Shown one piece after another: positions 43,961 through 55,177 of a stretch of DNA of 64,000 nucleotides (position 1 is the first letter of the stretch; each line of letters begins with the position of its first letter). The notes under the pieces are model-generated. The model was not told the DNA's origin, did no database searches, and saw only the letters and a program-made list of their open reading frames with translations. The DNA is taken from the NCBI GenBank assembly GCA_903813345.2, contig CAIIXF020000005.1, positions 21,641,375 to 21,705,374 of the forward strand, written 5' to 3'. The translations under genes and the position numbers were made by a program. This stretch comes from Owenia fusiformis. Lineage: Eukaryota > Annelida > Polychaeta > Sabellida > Oweniidae.

Positions 43961-44926
43961 CAAATGTAAATGAAACAGTATATTCTCCGCAAAGAGGGTA
44001 AACTAAGAAGACAGATCAACATAAGAACATCAGTCAGGGGAAGGGGAGAGTTTTCCGGCCGGATCAAAACGTTTAACCCACCTACGCGCAGTCTCAAGTC
44101 TGTGGACCCTGAAGAAAGATAACTAACATCACAATCAAATCAAGACAAAGAAAGAAGACAAAGAAAGAAGACAATGAATGAAGAAACTAATGCAGCAACA
44201 ACAAATGACGTCAGTCCGTCCGTCCGTTCGTCTGTTCGTCTGGAAGATAACTCAAATACTAGTAGACGGATTTTCTTCATATTTAGCGGAAAGATGTGTA
44301 TTGGTGAATAGTTTTAAGCAAAAAAAATTTTTTCAAGATGGCCGCCGCTTTAAAAATGACGGGACTTTTTCGCAAAAATCATAAATTTTTCATTCTAAAC
44401 CAAAGTAATTAATATTATTGTTTGAAATTTTTGTAGTATATTCACAACATTTATCTATTTCACATATATTCCGTGTTTTTCATCCTGACCCCCAGGGGCC
44501 CTGTATGGGGGGTCAGGAAAACAGAAATTTTCGCTAATTTTTAGATCTTTCTGAAGTATAGCTTTATTACACTCAAATGAAAAGCAATTAAGAGTAGATT
44601 GCAAATATTGTATCTTTTTTCTGATTCGAGCCTCGTAAAATTCAAAATGGCCGTCTAATGTATGATTACGCAATAATTTTTCGATCCCTTCAAAGTATGG
44701 CTATATTATACTCATATTGAAGGGATTTTGGAGTAGATCACAATTATGGTATAATTTTTCAGATTTGTACCTCAGAAAATTCAAAATGGCTGCTTTGCAG
44801 GAATTCGCAATTCTAAAATCTAATTTTTTCAATTTTAACCAAAATAATGAGTATAATTGATTGGAATTCAGTAATTGATATTTTGTTCGTTGGGATTTGC
44901 TACTCCGCGGAGTTGCCGTTATCTAG

Positions 44927-45894
44927 TTAACACTATTGTAACATTTTGACCCAGACTGACATAACAGAAATTAGGCTATCAACATTGGAGGATAGGAGAA
45001 GCACAGAATTGCGTTTAAATCAGTTATGAATATGATCTTTCTTCATTTTAGGAGCTGTTGTACTGATATTTTAGTCAAACTTGAGAGCGAATGAATTGCA
45101 TTTAAATCAATTATTATCCATAATTATGGATAGAAATGAATATGTGTCTCTACTGGTCAATCTTTTTCATTTTAGTAGCCTTTCTACTGATATCTTATTT
45201 TATTCAATATTAAGATCGAATGAGCATAATGGGTAAACTTTGCACATTTTAGACCAATCAAAATATATAACTATTTTTCATATGTTTACCGTCTTGGTAG
45301 ATACAAAATAACACGTACCAAACTCATTGGATTATGAGCATAGTCAGTTAGAAGTGGTGATATCATCAACAATGAAAATTATGGTGATTCGAGTGAAAGC
45401 ATGAATTCAATGTTTTAAAGAACTTCGCGGGACACAGACGTTGACATATAGTGCTGCGGGAATTATATCATATTAACAGGAATATTTATGATATACTTCA
45501 TGTTATTATATGATCATTCGAAAGCTTACTCACTACCTCATCGCGTTTTACTCATGGTAAATTCGGAATACTCAGGCGGTAGCATCGGGTCCTATTGAAT
45601 CGTACTCGTGGTATAATCGGGTCTTTCATTTTCAACTTTCACTGGTGTTTTCAATGATATGCAACGTATGGGAGTGTAACAAATGTAATATATTTGCACC
45701 TACTGTAAAACCTGATTCTAATATTTAGAAGTTGAATTTAGCGATTTGATAGTAAATATTGCATTAAGTACTCATTATTTTCTAAACGTGAGTGCCTGGA
45801 ACAACAATTATATCGGTTACAAACAATTTTGTGTTTTATTTATTTCTCATATTGAGAAATTCAATATAAAACAGGAGTTTATTGACTTATCCCC
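44927..45894. other. Interior of the 5.3-kb TIR element
   Basis: No gene seen; the short frame at 45746-45967 runs into the right inverted repeat. Confidence 0.4.
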
Positions 45895-46411
45895 TACATT
45901 TTCAGACATCTTCGAGTCTTTGCTCGGCGGTAGGTTGTATATACACGGGTACACTTTCCCCTCATGAAATAGTTCTTGAAAGAAAAATTTAATTGCTTTA
46001 AGATAAGTGTTTCCCATGTTATTTCTCCATTGAAAAATCTCTTGTTATCCATTGGTTTCAGTTCATTTTGGTCATCCAAATTCAGTATCTTTGAAGTCCC
46101 TGGAGCAATCAACTTTTCTTTTTAGGAAATCAAACATGTCCCAAAGCACATTCTAGTTATGCATTCAACAATATAAAAAAAAGGTTGCATTTTTGGTGAA
46201 ACTTGGGTCAACTTTTTTGAAAAAGTATGTTGATTGGTCCATTGCCCCTTCAATATCACTTAAGTTTGATTAACTAAATTATCATTACATTTACTTTTCT
46301 TGAAGGTAATGAATGGATCTAAAAGATACACCCATGTTCATGATCAGAAAACATTCATAATTCAAAGTTAGAATCGTTTGAAATTGTTTGCGATAACCTA
46401 CGTGCTCCTTT

Positions 46412-46484
46412 GAAGGAAGTTACATACATTTTTGTAAATTCAAAACAAATCTTACACATTTTCTAATGATCTAATTATGTTATA
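46412..46484 (+). repeat. Unclassified repeat R, copy C, middle part
   Basis: GAAGGAAGTTACATACATTT through CTAATTATGTTATATA, continuing copy C after the 5.3-kb element and up to the next insertion. Confidence 0.75.
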
Positions 46485-48148
46485 TAGGGTGTCTCAAAAA
46501 ATGTACCCAAAAGTAGATCAACACCATAGACAAACCAATCAATATTTTCAGACATATTTTGCATGGCCTTGTAGATTAAAGATGAAAGTTTTTCCCTTAT
46601 ATAGAGTTTTTAATTCAGTTTTGCCTTTTTGATACTTTGACCCGTTACCTATTACACCACATATTCAATGTAACCTCATATTTCGATGACAATCTGTATC
46701 CTTACTACTACATTGTTCATCACATTTGATATTTCTGGTGGAATGTTTTGATTTCTGTTCGGATGCTTGTTTTAAGTTGTTCTAGGTCTCTTAGCTTGGG
46801 TTTAGCATAAATTGGTCCTTTAAATAGCCTCAGAGAAAAAAGTATGGGCCGTCAAATATGGTGAATAGTCCACCCGTGTAGCTCAGCGGTAGCGCAGGTA
46901 CCTCTTACGCAATAGGTCCTGGATTCAATCCCCGGTTCAGGCAAGACTAAATTTGCTTGTTTGCGTGAAGTACTTCATGGTGTTTGACTGAGTGGTCCGC
47001 AACTCGTACAAAAGGCTGTGGTGTGTACTTGTATGTCTATGTATAAGTGCACATAAAAGAACACAGGGCTCCTTCAAGGAGGGGTTTCTGGGTCTATCTT
47101 CCATGTTAATTACCTTCATTGGTAGTAAACAAAATACAATACAATAGGGAGGCCCTCACAATGTCTTATAGCGCCCTTATACAAAGAGGTCAGAGGTTCA
47201 AGAAACTGAATTGGTTGGGTTTCTAGTGTAGCTTCTGTTGTGTGTATCAATTTGAGACCACTGTGTTTTCATTTGGTGTTCAGGCTAGTATCACGAGGGG
47301 ATTTTATTGTTTATTTGATGTTTACTTTTTGTTTCACTTTTGCTAAAATAATGTCAACTTAAGTTTTGTAATTAAAGATGTACTCATTAACTCAGCAATT
47401 AGATTTAGGTCATTAAAATATTCTCAGACTTCTTCCTAAATATCTGTTAAAATTCAAGTGGTCATTTGTATTGTAGTAAGTTTTATGTAATCAGAAATAT
47501 GAATTTATAATTTGTCACATGGTGTCTGGGAAACCAGCTGACTTGTATTGTTGGGCAGAGTTTCGGCCTAACCTTCAAAATTATAACATGGAAAATAAAG
47601 ACCTCTCACCAAATTCTAAATTAAGAGTTAGTAATTAATTAACAAGAGAGAACAATGAATAAAATACATAGACAGAAATTATATAAAACCACCCCGTCAT
47701 ACTAGCCTGCCTAACTCTGAAAGGTAACTCCTGAATCATTTGCCGATAATTGACCTGATTATCTGTGTTTGTTCTGTCATTGTCATCCTCAAACATCTTT
47801 CATTGTGGCTATTTGAAGGAGTGTTCTAATGCTCATTCCAAGCAAAAAAAGACCTAGAACAACTTAAGGGCAGCAGGCAGCATCCAAAGAGAAATCCAAA
47901 ACATTCCATCGGAATTACTACAAATGTGATGAACAATGTAGCAGTAAGGATACAGGCTGTCATCGAAATATGAGGTTACATCGATTATGTGGTGTAAAGG
48001 GTTAAAGCATCAAAAAGACAAGACTTAAATATGGTGTATTGGGGAGAAAACTTTAATGTTTTGGCTACATGACCATGCAAAAAATGTCTGAAAATATTGA
48101 TTGGTTTAACTGTCCTCTTGATATACTTTTGAGTACATTTTTTTGAGA
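46485..48148. mobile_element. Mariner-like MITE with 320-bp TIRs, containing a SINE
   Basis: Left TAGGGTGTCTCAAAAAAATG; right CATTTTTTTGAGA, with the last few bases lost. Inverted repeats of about 320 bp (46487-46815 and 47825-48148) pair at TCAATATTTTCAGACAT, GTAACCTCATATTTCGATGA and AGTTGTTCTAGGTCT. The target TA is in repeat R (copy A reads GTTATATAATTCG). The internal 47150-47825 segment has no transposase. Confidence 0.75.
46871..47147 (+). mobile_element. tRNA-derived SINE
   Basis: The head has an A box (TAGCTCAGCGGT, from 46879) and a B box (GGATTCAATCC, 46921-46931) at normal tRNA spacing, but the acceptor arms do not pair, so it is a SINE head rather than a working tRNA. The body includes GTGCACATAAAAGAACACAG and ends AAAATACAATACAATAG. 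AATAG flanks both sides as a possible short duplication. It is inserted in the mariner-like MITE. Confidence 0.75.
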
Positions 48149-48270
48149 TTCGTATTTTTCGTTTTTTTGGGTACCCGTTTTTTTAGACCGGGTAACGGGT
48201 ACCAATTTTGAACCCATCATGGAGGATTTACTATTCGGTACCCGGTTTTTTCTACAAACCCCATTACTAG
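48149..48270 (+). repeat. Unclassified repeat R, copy C, last part
   Basis: TTCGTATTTTTCGTTTTTTT, GGGTACCCG, GGTAACGGGTACC and CATGGAGGATTTACTA, as in copy A reversed (39735-39850). Confidence 0.75.
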
Positions 48271-49348
48271 ATACTTAATTATGCCTAGATAATCAAAATT
48301 GATATCACTGTACAGGCTTTTCCGAATGGTTTCCTTCTTAGGCAACACCAACATATTAAGCAAAGTACTCGATTACTATCTTGGCCTCTTTGTTCCTCAC
48401 TAGTCTGTTTTCACTGCTCGGATGTCCAGTGCACAGAATATCATTTCGTAGACAGGATAGTTTGGCAAAGATTGCCATGATCAGTTGTCAGATTCTTGAA
48501 CTTTTCAGTTAATCACGCTGATGAGTTCAGAAGTTCCAAAAATGACCATTGCCTCTGTTCCGATAGAATTGAAATGTTCATCCAATTGAAATCACGTACA
48601 TCCATAGATATGTCAATCAAGGAAATCCAGACTTCTGTTTTTACATTTGTCTCAGTGGAGGTAGCAAAAAGACTTCGCAAAATCACCGATCCTTTTTTCA
48701 GTAAATCCAATCGACACTCTGGTTAGGGTCTGGTCTTGTGGGCCATTCATGTTTTGAGCAATAGCTGTCAATTTTCAAAGAGTTTAGCTTACTTTACTTC
48801 CTAGTTGCAAATTTTCAACATGTCAATGTTCATGTACCTCTCCCTCGTAGCTCAGCAACTTCTTTAGTTGTTCATGTAAGGATCAAGCCCTTTCCTTAGA
48901 CGAGATTGGCAAGTGCATTAATGTGAAGGTAGATCAATTGTCTTGACATAACTTTTTGCACTAGTTAACTGTCCTGTTGCAAATGGTTGAAAATCACAGC
49001 CAATGTTCTCTATCATCTCGCACCCTCTGAAGATTTTTTATGTCACCAGAGAGTTACCGTGATTCCCAGCTTGTTGGCCCCCAATGTTACACGTTTCGCT
49101 GCTCGTGTGGAATAATCCATGATGACAATTAACTAAATAGGTGATGTTCCAACTTCATATTTATTGATATACAAAACAAGCATCTAATGCAAAGCATTGA
49201 ATCTATTAACTGCAACCCAAGCTTAGTAGATGTTTGCTATAGATGTTGCCTCTTGAGTTACAGCTAGTAGACTGAAGAATATATTTTTAGAAACACATAG
49301 TAATACGCATAACACTACTCACACTTTTCCCCTATTCCCATTTTATAG
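48271..49348. other. Intron end before DMTF1 exon; unassigned
   Basis: One moderately long frame on each strand (about 48496-48726) without recognisable motifs. The acceptor for the next exon is CCCATTTTATAG at 49348. Confidence 0.35.
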
Positions 49349-49508
49349 GTGTAAATGTGACCAGTGGTCTATCATGGGCAAGTGTTGCGGAGAGAGTGGG
49401 AACTAGATCAGAGAAACAGTGCCGCACAAAGTGGTTGAACTATCTTAACTGGAGACAGAATGGGGGAACAGAATGGACAAGGGATGATGATATACAGTTA
49501 ATTACAAG
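49349..49508 (+). CDS. DMTF1: DMTF1 exon (Myb repeat 2 and start of repeat 3)
   Basis: 160 bp, acceptor CATTTTATAG, donor AAG|gtagct. Completes the Gly codon and ends with two bases of Arg. The peptide includes GLSWASVAERVGTRSEKQC, RTKWLNYLNWRQNGGTEW and TRDDDIQLIT. It contains the helix-turn-helix and last Trp of the second Myb repeat and the opening W and acidic stretch of the third, nearly identical to vertebrate DMTF1 (VGTRSEKQCRSKWLNYLNW). This is the best-conserved exon in the window. Confidence 0.97.
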
Positions 49509-49562
49509 GTAGCTTCCTTTAAATATAACATTATCAATTAGGTGAACAATATACTGTTATAA

Positions 49563-49847
49563 TCCTACCGAACAAAGTTCGAGGAGGACATAGGAAAGAG
49601 TAAATCACAATTATGGCATTGTTTTTCTGATTTGTGCCTCAGAAAATTCAAAATGACTGCCTAGAGCAAGAATTCGCCATTACTTAGAGATATCTTTAAA
49701 GAATGGTTACATGATACTACAATAATCTCAAGTATTTATTGAAGGGAAGAGTAGTTGGTAAATATTACATTGTGACTCACTGTACAGATTCATGATTTAT
49801 ATATTGTTTGTTGGGATTTGCTACTCAGTGGAGTTGCCAATTTCTAG
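49563..49847 (+). mobile_element. Helitron (GAACGAAGTTCG family), complete short copy, 285 bp
   Basis: A|TCCTACCGAACAAAGTTCG at the start; GTTTGTTGGGATTTGC, hairpin CTCAGTGGAG, TTCTAG before TT at the end. One short core piece (CAGAAAATTCAAAATGAC). The (TCYG)n tract is missing. A and T flank the two ends as expected for Helitrons. Confidence 0.8.
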
Positions 49848-50261
49848 TTATAATGGTTACTCCAAAATTGAATTCTCTTAGTCTAGAAGAAAGCCAGAAG
49901 GGGGTTATTTTGGAGTATATACAATCTTTTATTACATAATATGTTGGTCTGATGTGTTCTGATGAAGATTTGACAAATATGCAGCAGTGTTCGCGCTAGG
50001 CACTTGAATTCTGAGTCCCAGGGACTTTTTTTTTCTTTTTTATATTTCATAATACATCATCACGCCCGGTGATCGTTCAAAAATGATGGAGGGGGGGATT
50101 AGGCGATTTCTGCAAGAAAACTCAACAAATTTGGAAGATTTATTTTTTCAAGAGAAAAATTACAACTGAATTGCCAAATGAATAGGCGCAGTGCATGGCA
50201 AAATATGTTAGGTCACCTCGTATTTTTTTTGAACTGATACCCTTCTAAGATATGAGATCTA
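49848..50261. other. Intronic, nothing recognised
   Basis: No repeat end or gene identified. Confidence 0.35.
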
Positions 50262-51484
50262 TTAAAAAAGGCGCATCATCACCACTGTGCAAAAGTCCAT
50301 GTTTTTGCTATAAATCGGGCAACAATGGTCTACATGACCTGTGATAAATAGGTATAAGGGACGTTATTATCACAATACTTATGACATTGCTCACTTTTTA
50401 AAGTTAGTTTCCATACGTTATACAAAAAATAATCGAAATAAATTAATTTGGGATGGAGGGGGGATCGGATGGAGGGGGGATTTATATATCTTTACGATGG
50501 AAAAAATTCACAAGAACTCGTGTATTTGAAAAAACTAAACTCAGTTCCCCAGTAAGAAACTGGGGGTCATTAACAGAACTTTCGCAAAGTTACGAATTCG
50601 CAAGTCAATTGTTAATTTTACGAATTTGGTAAATGTGCATTAACAGAACTTTCGTAAAGTTACGAGCGATTCGCAAAGTTATGAAAAAATGACGTCACGT
50701 ATGCTTTCGTTCGTAACTTTAATAGCACCTCAGACCCTTTCATAACTTTGCGAATGGCATATTTCTCATCCAGTTCTTATGTAAGGTACACAGGTTGGCA
50801 AAAAGAAATTGTTCTTTATATGCATGCTAAGTTTCAAGCTAAAATATCCACCTATTCTTACATGATAAGCAAATATGTTCCTGAGCTTGGAATCTTTGAA
50901 ATCGCGGAGACAGGTTTAATCACAGCGCGCATTGATATCAAATGACATCACATTTTTATTTGTGCTAAATAATGATATAAGATGACGTCACAATTTGAAA
51001 TTCGTTTACGAACGATAAAACTTATGAATGACATACGAAAGTGTTCTGTTAATGGCCGATTTGTTACTTTATGAATTCGTAAGTCATTCGCAACTTTTTA
51101 AATATTTACGAATTTCATAAAGTTATGAATTACAAATTCGTAACTTTAAGAAAGTTCTGTTAATGACCCCCTGGATATTATATCTCTGGAGAATGAAAAA
51201 TGGGAAAATTTGGAATGGTAAGAATAAATTTAAGTAGCCTGTCTGATCATGTCTTATATACACGCGATCCCCCCCTCCATCCGATCCCCCTCCATCCCAA
51301 ATTAATTTATTTTGATTATTTTTTGTATAACGCATGGAAACTAACTTTAAAAAGTGAGCAATGTCATTAGTATTATGATAATAACGTCTCTTATACCTAT
51401 TTATTACAGGTCGTGTAGACCATTGTTGACCGATTTATAGCAAAAACATTAACTTTTGCACGTTGGTGATGATGCGCCTTTTCT
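50262..51484. mobile_element. Inverted-repeat element with about 215-bp arms and a nested MITE
   Basis: Arms 50262-50480 and 51266-51484 pair at about nine in ten positions by eye: GGCGCATCATCACC, TTTTTGCTATAAATCGG, GACATTGCTCACTTTTTAAA and GGATGGAGGGGG. The spacer holds the GGGGGTCATTAAC MITE. The two short open frames ending in NKLIWDGGG are the two arms. No transposase. Confidence 0.8.
50568..51170. mobile_element. GGGGGTCATTAAC MITE, complete, about 603 bp
   Basis: GGGGGTCATTAACAGAACTT and its exact inverse AAGTTCTGTTAATGACCCCC bound the element. Subterminal GCAAAGTTACGAATTCG words repeat. A half copy is at 2779-3085. No clear target duplication. Confidence 0.75.
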
Positions 51485-52098
51485 GACTAGAATTTTTTGT
51501 CTACGGCATGTCTTAAATACACTACCCGATAAATGAAACCATAGGAATAATTTGTGATATGAGTGCTGGTCTTCTAATAAATTGAATCCAATTACCGTAC
51601 CAAAGACAAACAATCTTTCAGACAAGACTGTGCATATTATAGGAATATTCATTTAACATAAATATTCAAATACATTATTATGTTTCTATAAAAAAATATA
51701 ACATATGAAGAACAGTTTGTAAAGTAACAGAGGCTAATGATATTTTTCTCATGCTTGCACAAACCTAATAAACAATTTCCAAACTCATGATGGTGGGTCG
51801 TGGACTATTATTTCATTTTAGATGCAATTTGAAGTAACGAATAGTCATACATCATAGCTTGTATTTTTAAAATTGCAAATGCAATTACCAGATAGAACTT
51901 TTCCCTTGAAGGTATTACGTCCATAAATATCGTGAATATTCTCTCAGCAGTTCTATATTTAAAAATGACGCCCATGGGATTTTAAGAGGTAAATCTCATT
52001 CAAATAAACGATCGTAGGAAAAACAGCTAGAAACCTTGTCTCAATAAAACAACTTTAACATTGTTCAATGAAATTAATCATCACTTATGTAACCATTA
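51485..52098. other. Intronic, nothing recognised
   Basis: Possibly the 3' end of the transposon whose gene follows on the minus strand; no terminal repeat identified. Confidence 0.35.
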
Positions 52099-53317
52099 TC
52101 AAAGTAACGCACTGTTAGCCCAGATTTGATTGATAGATCCGAAAAGATTGATCGGGATTGCTCGATCAAAGATGTGGTTATTTTTCACTTTATTGATACT
52201 ACGTTCTACATGTATTCTTTCTGCAGCAATCTGCTGTGTTTGATACACATCATTGGCATCCATTTGATCGTTCTGGCCAAGGAAAGGGGGAATATTTAAG
52301 TTCACGCCAAGTGGATCGAGCAAATCTTTTATCAAGAAACCCTTGTCCACCATAACATCATCGTTTTTATTGAACGACAGTCTTAAAAAGCCAGAACGCT
52401 CGGTCAATTCTCTGTCAGATATGCTACCATGGTATAGTGAACTGACGAACGTAGGGCTACCCTGAGGAGCGATTCCGATGAGACCTTTAAGCGTATTGGT
52501 ACCTTTGTAGTTGGAGTACGTTTTGATTTGAAAGTTAGCGATTTTGGCATTTGACACTTAATTTCAAATGCATCTAGAATAACCAGTATATTAGGATATT
52601 TCTCCTTGAAAAACCCTGGCATCGTTAAGTTAACATCATTTCTATCAGGCCAGATATTCATTGATCCTAGTGTTACATAAAGGAAATTCGCCCACTTGAG
52701 AAAAATTCGAGAAACTGTGGACTTCGATTTACCGAACTTTACTGCTAAGTCGAGCTCAAACATTCCAACCCTGACTCTACAGAGGCAAAGTAAAAATTCA
52801 TCCTCAACACAGAGCTTATGTGGTCTTCCAGATTTTTTCTTCTTGTCGTGCATTTTTTTCTCGGAATTACGATCCGCAATGTTTTCACCATCTTTACCTG
52901 GATTTAAGAATTTAAGTAGGGTTCTGTATATAGCCTTATTTGGAAAGCAGGTATATAATGCAACATGTTGTTCCTTTAAATTATTGAATGTAAATTCCTT
53001 AGCACGCAGTGCCTCATTTTCTTCACGTAACCTATCACACACGGTTTTACTTTCATCAATATCAACATTCTCAGATTTCATCAATTTTGCCTTTTCTAGT
53101 TTCTGATTGTCAATCTCATTTCTCAACTTGCTTATTTCGTCAGTCAATACCAATATTTCTAAGGATTTGCTTGCTTCACTCAAAGTCTTTGAAATACAAT
53201 TTTCACATTGAACCTCATTTCCTAAAGTCGGGGTTGCAGTTGGGGTAAGAAGACCAAATGGCTCAGGTATCGAATCGTAAATAATACCAATGTTTTTACT
53301 GTTGATTGATCAATTAG
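52099..53317 (-). pseudogene. DDE_4 / HTH_Tnp_4-type transposase (THAP-associated, IS4EU/ISL2EU-like)
   Basis: The minus-strand gene reads through in two overlapping frames, 53317-52560 and 52557-52099, so there is one frameshift near 52555-52565. From the N-terminus: short acidic leader, a coiled coil (EILVLTDEISKLRNEI onward), FTFNNLKEQHVALYTCFPNK, a helix-turn-helix (DEFLLCLCRVRVGMFELDLA, FGKSKSTVSRIFLKW), then the catalytic core with Asp in VILDAFEIKC, Asp in YHGSISDRELTE and Glu in ERIHVERSINKVKN. TYSNYKGTNTLKGLIGIAPQ is characteristic of this family. The usual N-terminal THAP finger was not found upstream. All three catalytic residues persist. The TTG near 53183 is not a real start. Confidence 0.85.
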
Positions 53318-53999
53318 TATCTATTTTACCTAACCATATGAGAAAATATAGCACAAGCTTATTATTACAGTGTAGTAGTCACTGGTATGTTGACAGTCAA
53401 GAAGTACATATCAGGGTCAATGTGCTGTAAACACTGGACTCTTCACATCAATTTTACTCTATTCATTTGATTTCTCAGAACAGTATAATGAAGGGAGAAT
53501 ATGAACGAGAGTGTAATCAATGAGATTCCAGCACATTTATGATACAGATTATTAAGTACTCACCATGATTCAACAATTAAATGAGCCCGTCTCTGTCGCG
53601 ATTCACATTGACTTGTAATGTGTTCAGATTTTGCCGCGAAAATCTGCCCTACTCTGACGTCAGAGATTCTAGATTTGCTAATTATAATATTCATGAGCTG
53701 ACTTTGTGGAAAGGTGAATACTCTTTTATGATCAATATTTAATCCTGCTGACTCTTGGCTCATACAGGCAAATTAGTGACAAAAACAAATGTCAACTTAA
53801 TTGACATTAACAGACAGAATTAGCAAGACATGAGGTTATTGCAAACAATTTTAGATACAAGTGAAGATGTGATGATTGGATATTGTTCCAGATTATGTAA
53901 GAATTGCATCATTGACATTAATGTCTTGTTTTTATAACATTTTTGATATAATTACTAATTTCCCTCCTTGATCATGTAAATTACTAGATTAAATAATTA
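53318..53999. other. Intronic, nothing recognised
   Basis: A minus-strand frame (53560-53763) shows no THAP cysteine pattern. No other feature. Confidence 0.35.
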
Positions 54000-55177
54000 T
54001 CCCACCGAACGAAGTTCGAGGGGATATAGAAAAGCCGTTTGTCCATCCGTTCGTCCATCCATCCCTCCATTCGTCCGGCCGTTTGTGTGTCCAGGCAATT
54101 ACTCAAATACCGGTTGACGGATTTTGATCAAATTTTATAGGCTTTATACCTTATGTGTGTAGGACCACCGCTCGAGAAGGAATTTTCAATATGGTCACTA
54201 AATTCAAAATGGCGGCCATTTTTCAGAAAAATATAATCTTTGATAACTCTAATACTAGTGAATCGATTTGGTTCAAATTTTATATGCTGTTGCCTGGGTA
54301 CAAAAGAACCTTGCCCAAGAAGATTTTCAAAATGGCCGCCATATTTCAAAATAGCGGCCATTTTTCGTAAAAAAACGTTATCTTTGATAACTAAAATACC
54401 ATTCAACGGATTTGGTTCAAATTTTACATGCTGATTCCAGGGACATAGGAGCTCTGCTCAAGAAGGGATTTTCAAGATGGCAGCTAAATTCCAAAATGGC
54501 CACCATTTTTCATAAAAGAACGTAACCTTTGATAACTCAAATACCAGTTTATGGATTTGGTTCAGATTCTATATGCTGATGCCTAGAGACTAAGAAGTTC
54601 TGCTCAAGAAGACATTTTCAAGATGGCCACTGAATTTCAAAATGGCCAGTGGATGGATTTGGTTCCAACTTAATATGCTGATGTTTAGGGAAAAGGGAGA
54701 TCTGCTATAGAAGAAATCTCAAAGGCGTCAGCTGAATTTCAAAATGGCTGCCATTTTTATAAAAAAAGGTAATCTTTGATAACTCAAATACCATTAGACG
54801 GATTTACTTCAAATTTTATATACTGATGCCTAGAGATAAAGGAGTTCTGCTTGAGAATAAATTTTCAAGGTGGCTGCTATTTATCAAAATCTCCGCCATT
54901 TTTCATTAAACATGTAATCTAAATAAATCAAGTACCAGTAGACTGATTTGGATTAAATTCTATATGCTGATGCCTTGGGACATAGGAGCTCTGCTAAAGA
55001 AGAAATCTAAAGATGACTGCAGAATTTCAAAATGGCAACCATGTTTCACAAAAACATAATCTTTGATAATTCAAATACCAGTGGATGAATTTGGCTCAAG
55101 TTTTATGTTGCTGCTATTTATCAAAACATGTTTTGTTCGGTGGGATTTGCTACTCCGTGGAGTTGCTGTTTTTCTAG
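54000..55177 (+). mobile_element. Helitron (GAACGAAGTTCG family), complete, 1178 bp
   Basis: 5' A|TCCCACCGAACGAAGTTCG, then GGGGATATAG and a TCCA/TCCG tract; about eight core units (GATAACTCAAATACCAG, GATTTGGTTCAAATTTTATA, CAAAATGGCCGCCATTTTTC); 3' GTTCGGTGGGATTTGC, hairpin CTCCGTGGAG, GTTTTTCTAG|T. The first 12 and the 3' 12 bases (TCCCACCGAAC/GTTCGGTGGGA) are inverse repeats. Non-autonomous. The FKMAAIF frames come from the core. Confidence 0.85.

Larger units (their letters stand above)
41975..44214 (+). mobile_element. Penelope-like retroelement, decayed
   Basis: A retroelement inserted in the TCCG tract of a Helitron. It has remnants of one long ORF in three blocks (41980-42408, 42502-43275, 43211-43960) and a 250-bp non-coding tail with a repeated AAAGAAGAC word. 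No terminal repeats or GIY-YIG endonuclease were seen. The protein belongs, from memory of family motifs, to the PLE-type reverse transcriptases common in invertebrates (DKx motif before RT1, YDKR...F tail). Confidence 0.65.
41928..44926 (+). mobile_element. Helitron (GAACGAAGTTCG family) with nested Penelope-like element
   Basis: 5' end A|TCCCAACGAACGAAGTTCG then GGATATAG and TCCG tract; 3' end GTTCGTTGGGATTTGC, hairpin CTCCGCGGAG, GTTATCTAG before TT. Core pieces at 44220-44880 include CAAGATGGCCGCC and AAAATTCAAAATGGC. The TCCG tract is split at 41975 and resumes at 44215. Confidence 0.75.
41115..46411. mobile_element. TIR element AAAGGAGCACGTAGGTTATC, 5.3 kb with nested inserts
   Basis: Left end AAAGGAGCACGTAGGTTATC, right end GATAACCTACGTGCTCCTTT, exact inverses. 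Imperfect inverted repeats extend to about 41475 and 45895: both carry GTATATACAACCTACYGCCG and GAGGGGAAAGTG. The locus is unoccupied in copies A and B of repeat R (AGCTCAATTTTGAAGG). The middle is taken by a Helitron at 41928-44926; the remaining interior (41480-41927, 44927-45890) shows no transposase, so the element is non-autonomous or has lost its gene. Confidence 0.75.

Noticed and set aside
46871-46942. Functional tRNA gene
   Set aside because: A and B boxes are present but acceptor arms do not pair and a SINE body follows.
48835-48900. A second tRNA-like A box/B box pair (TAGCTCAGCAAC, GGATCAAGCCC)
   Set aside because: Boxes are degenerate and no SINE body could be traced.
48800-49110. 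Possible LTR-retroelement remnant on the minus strand
   Set aside because: A faint resemblance to a leader region only; no paired terminal repeat and no recognisable gene, so not annotated.
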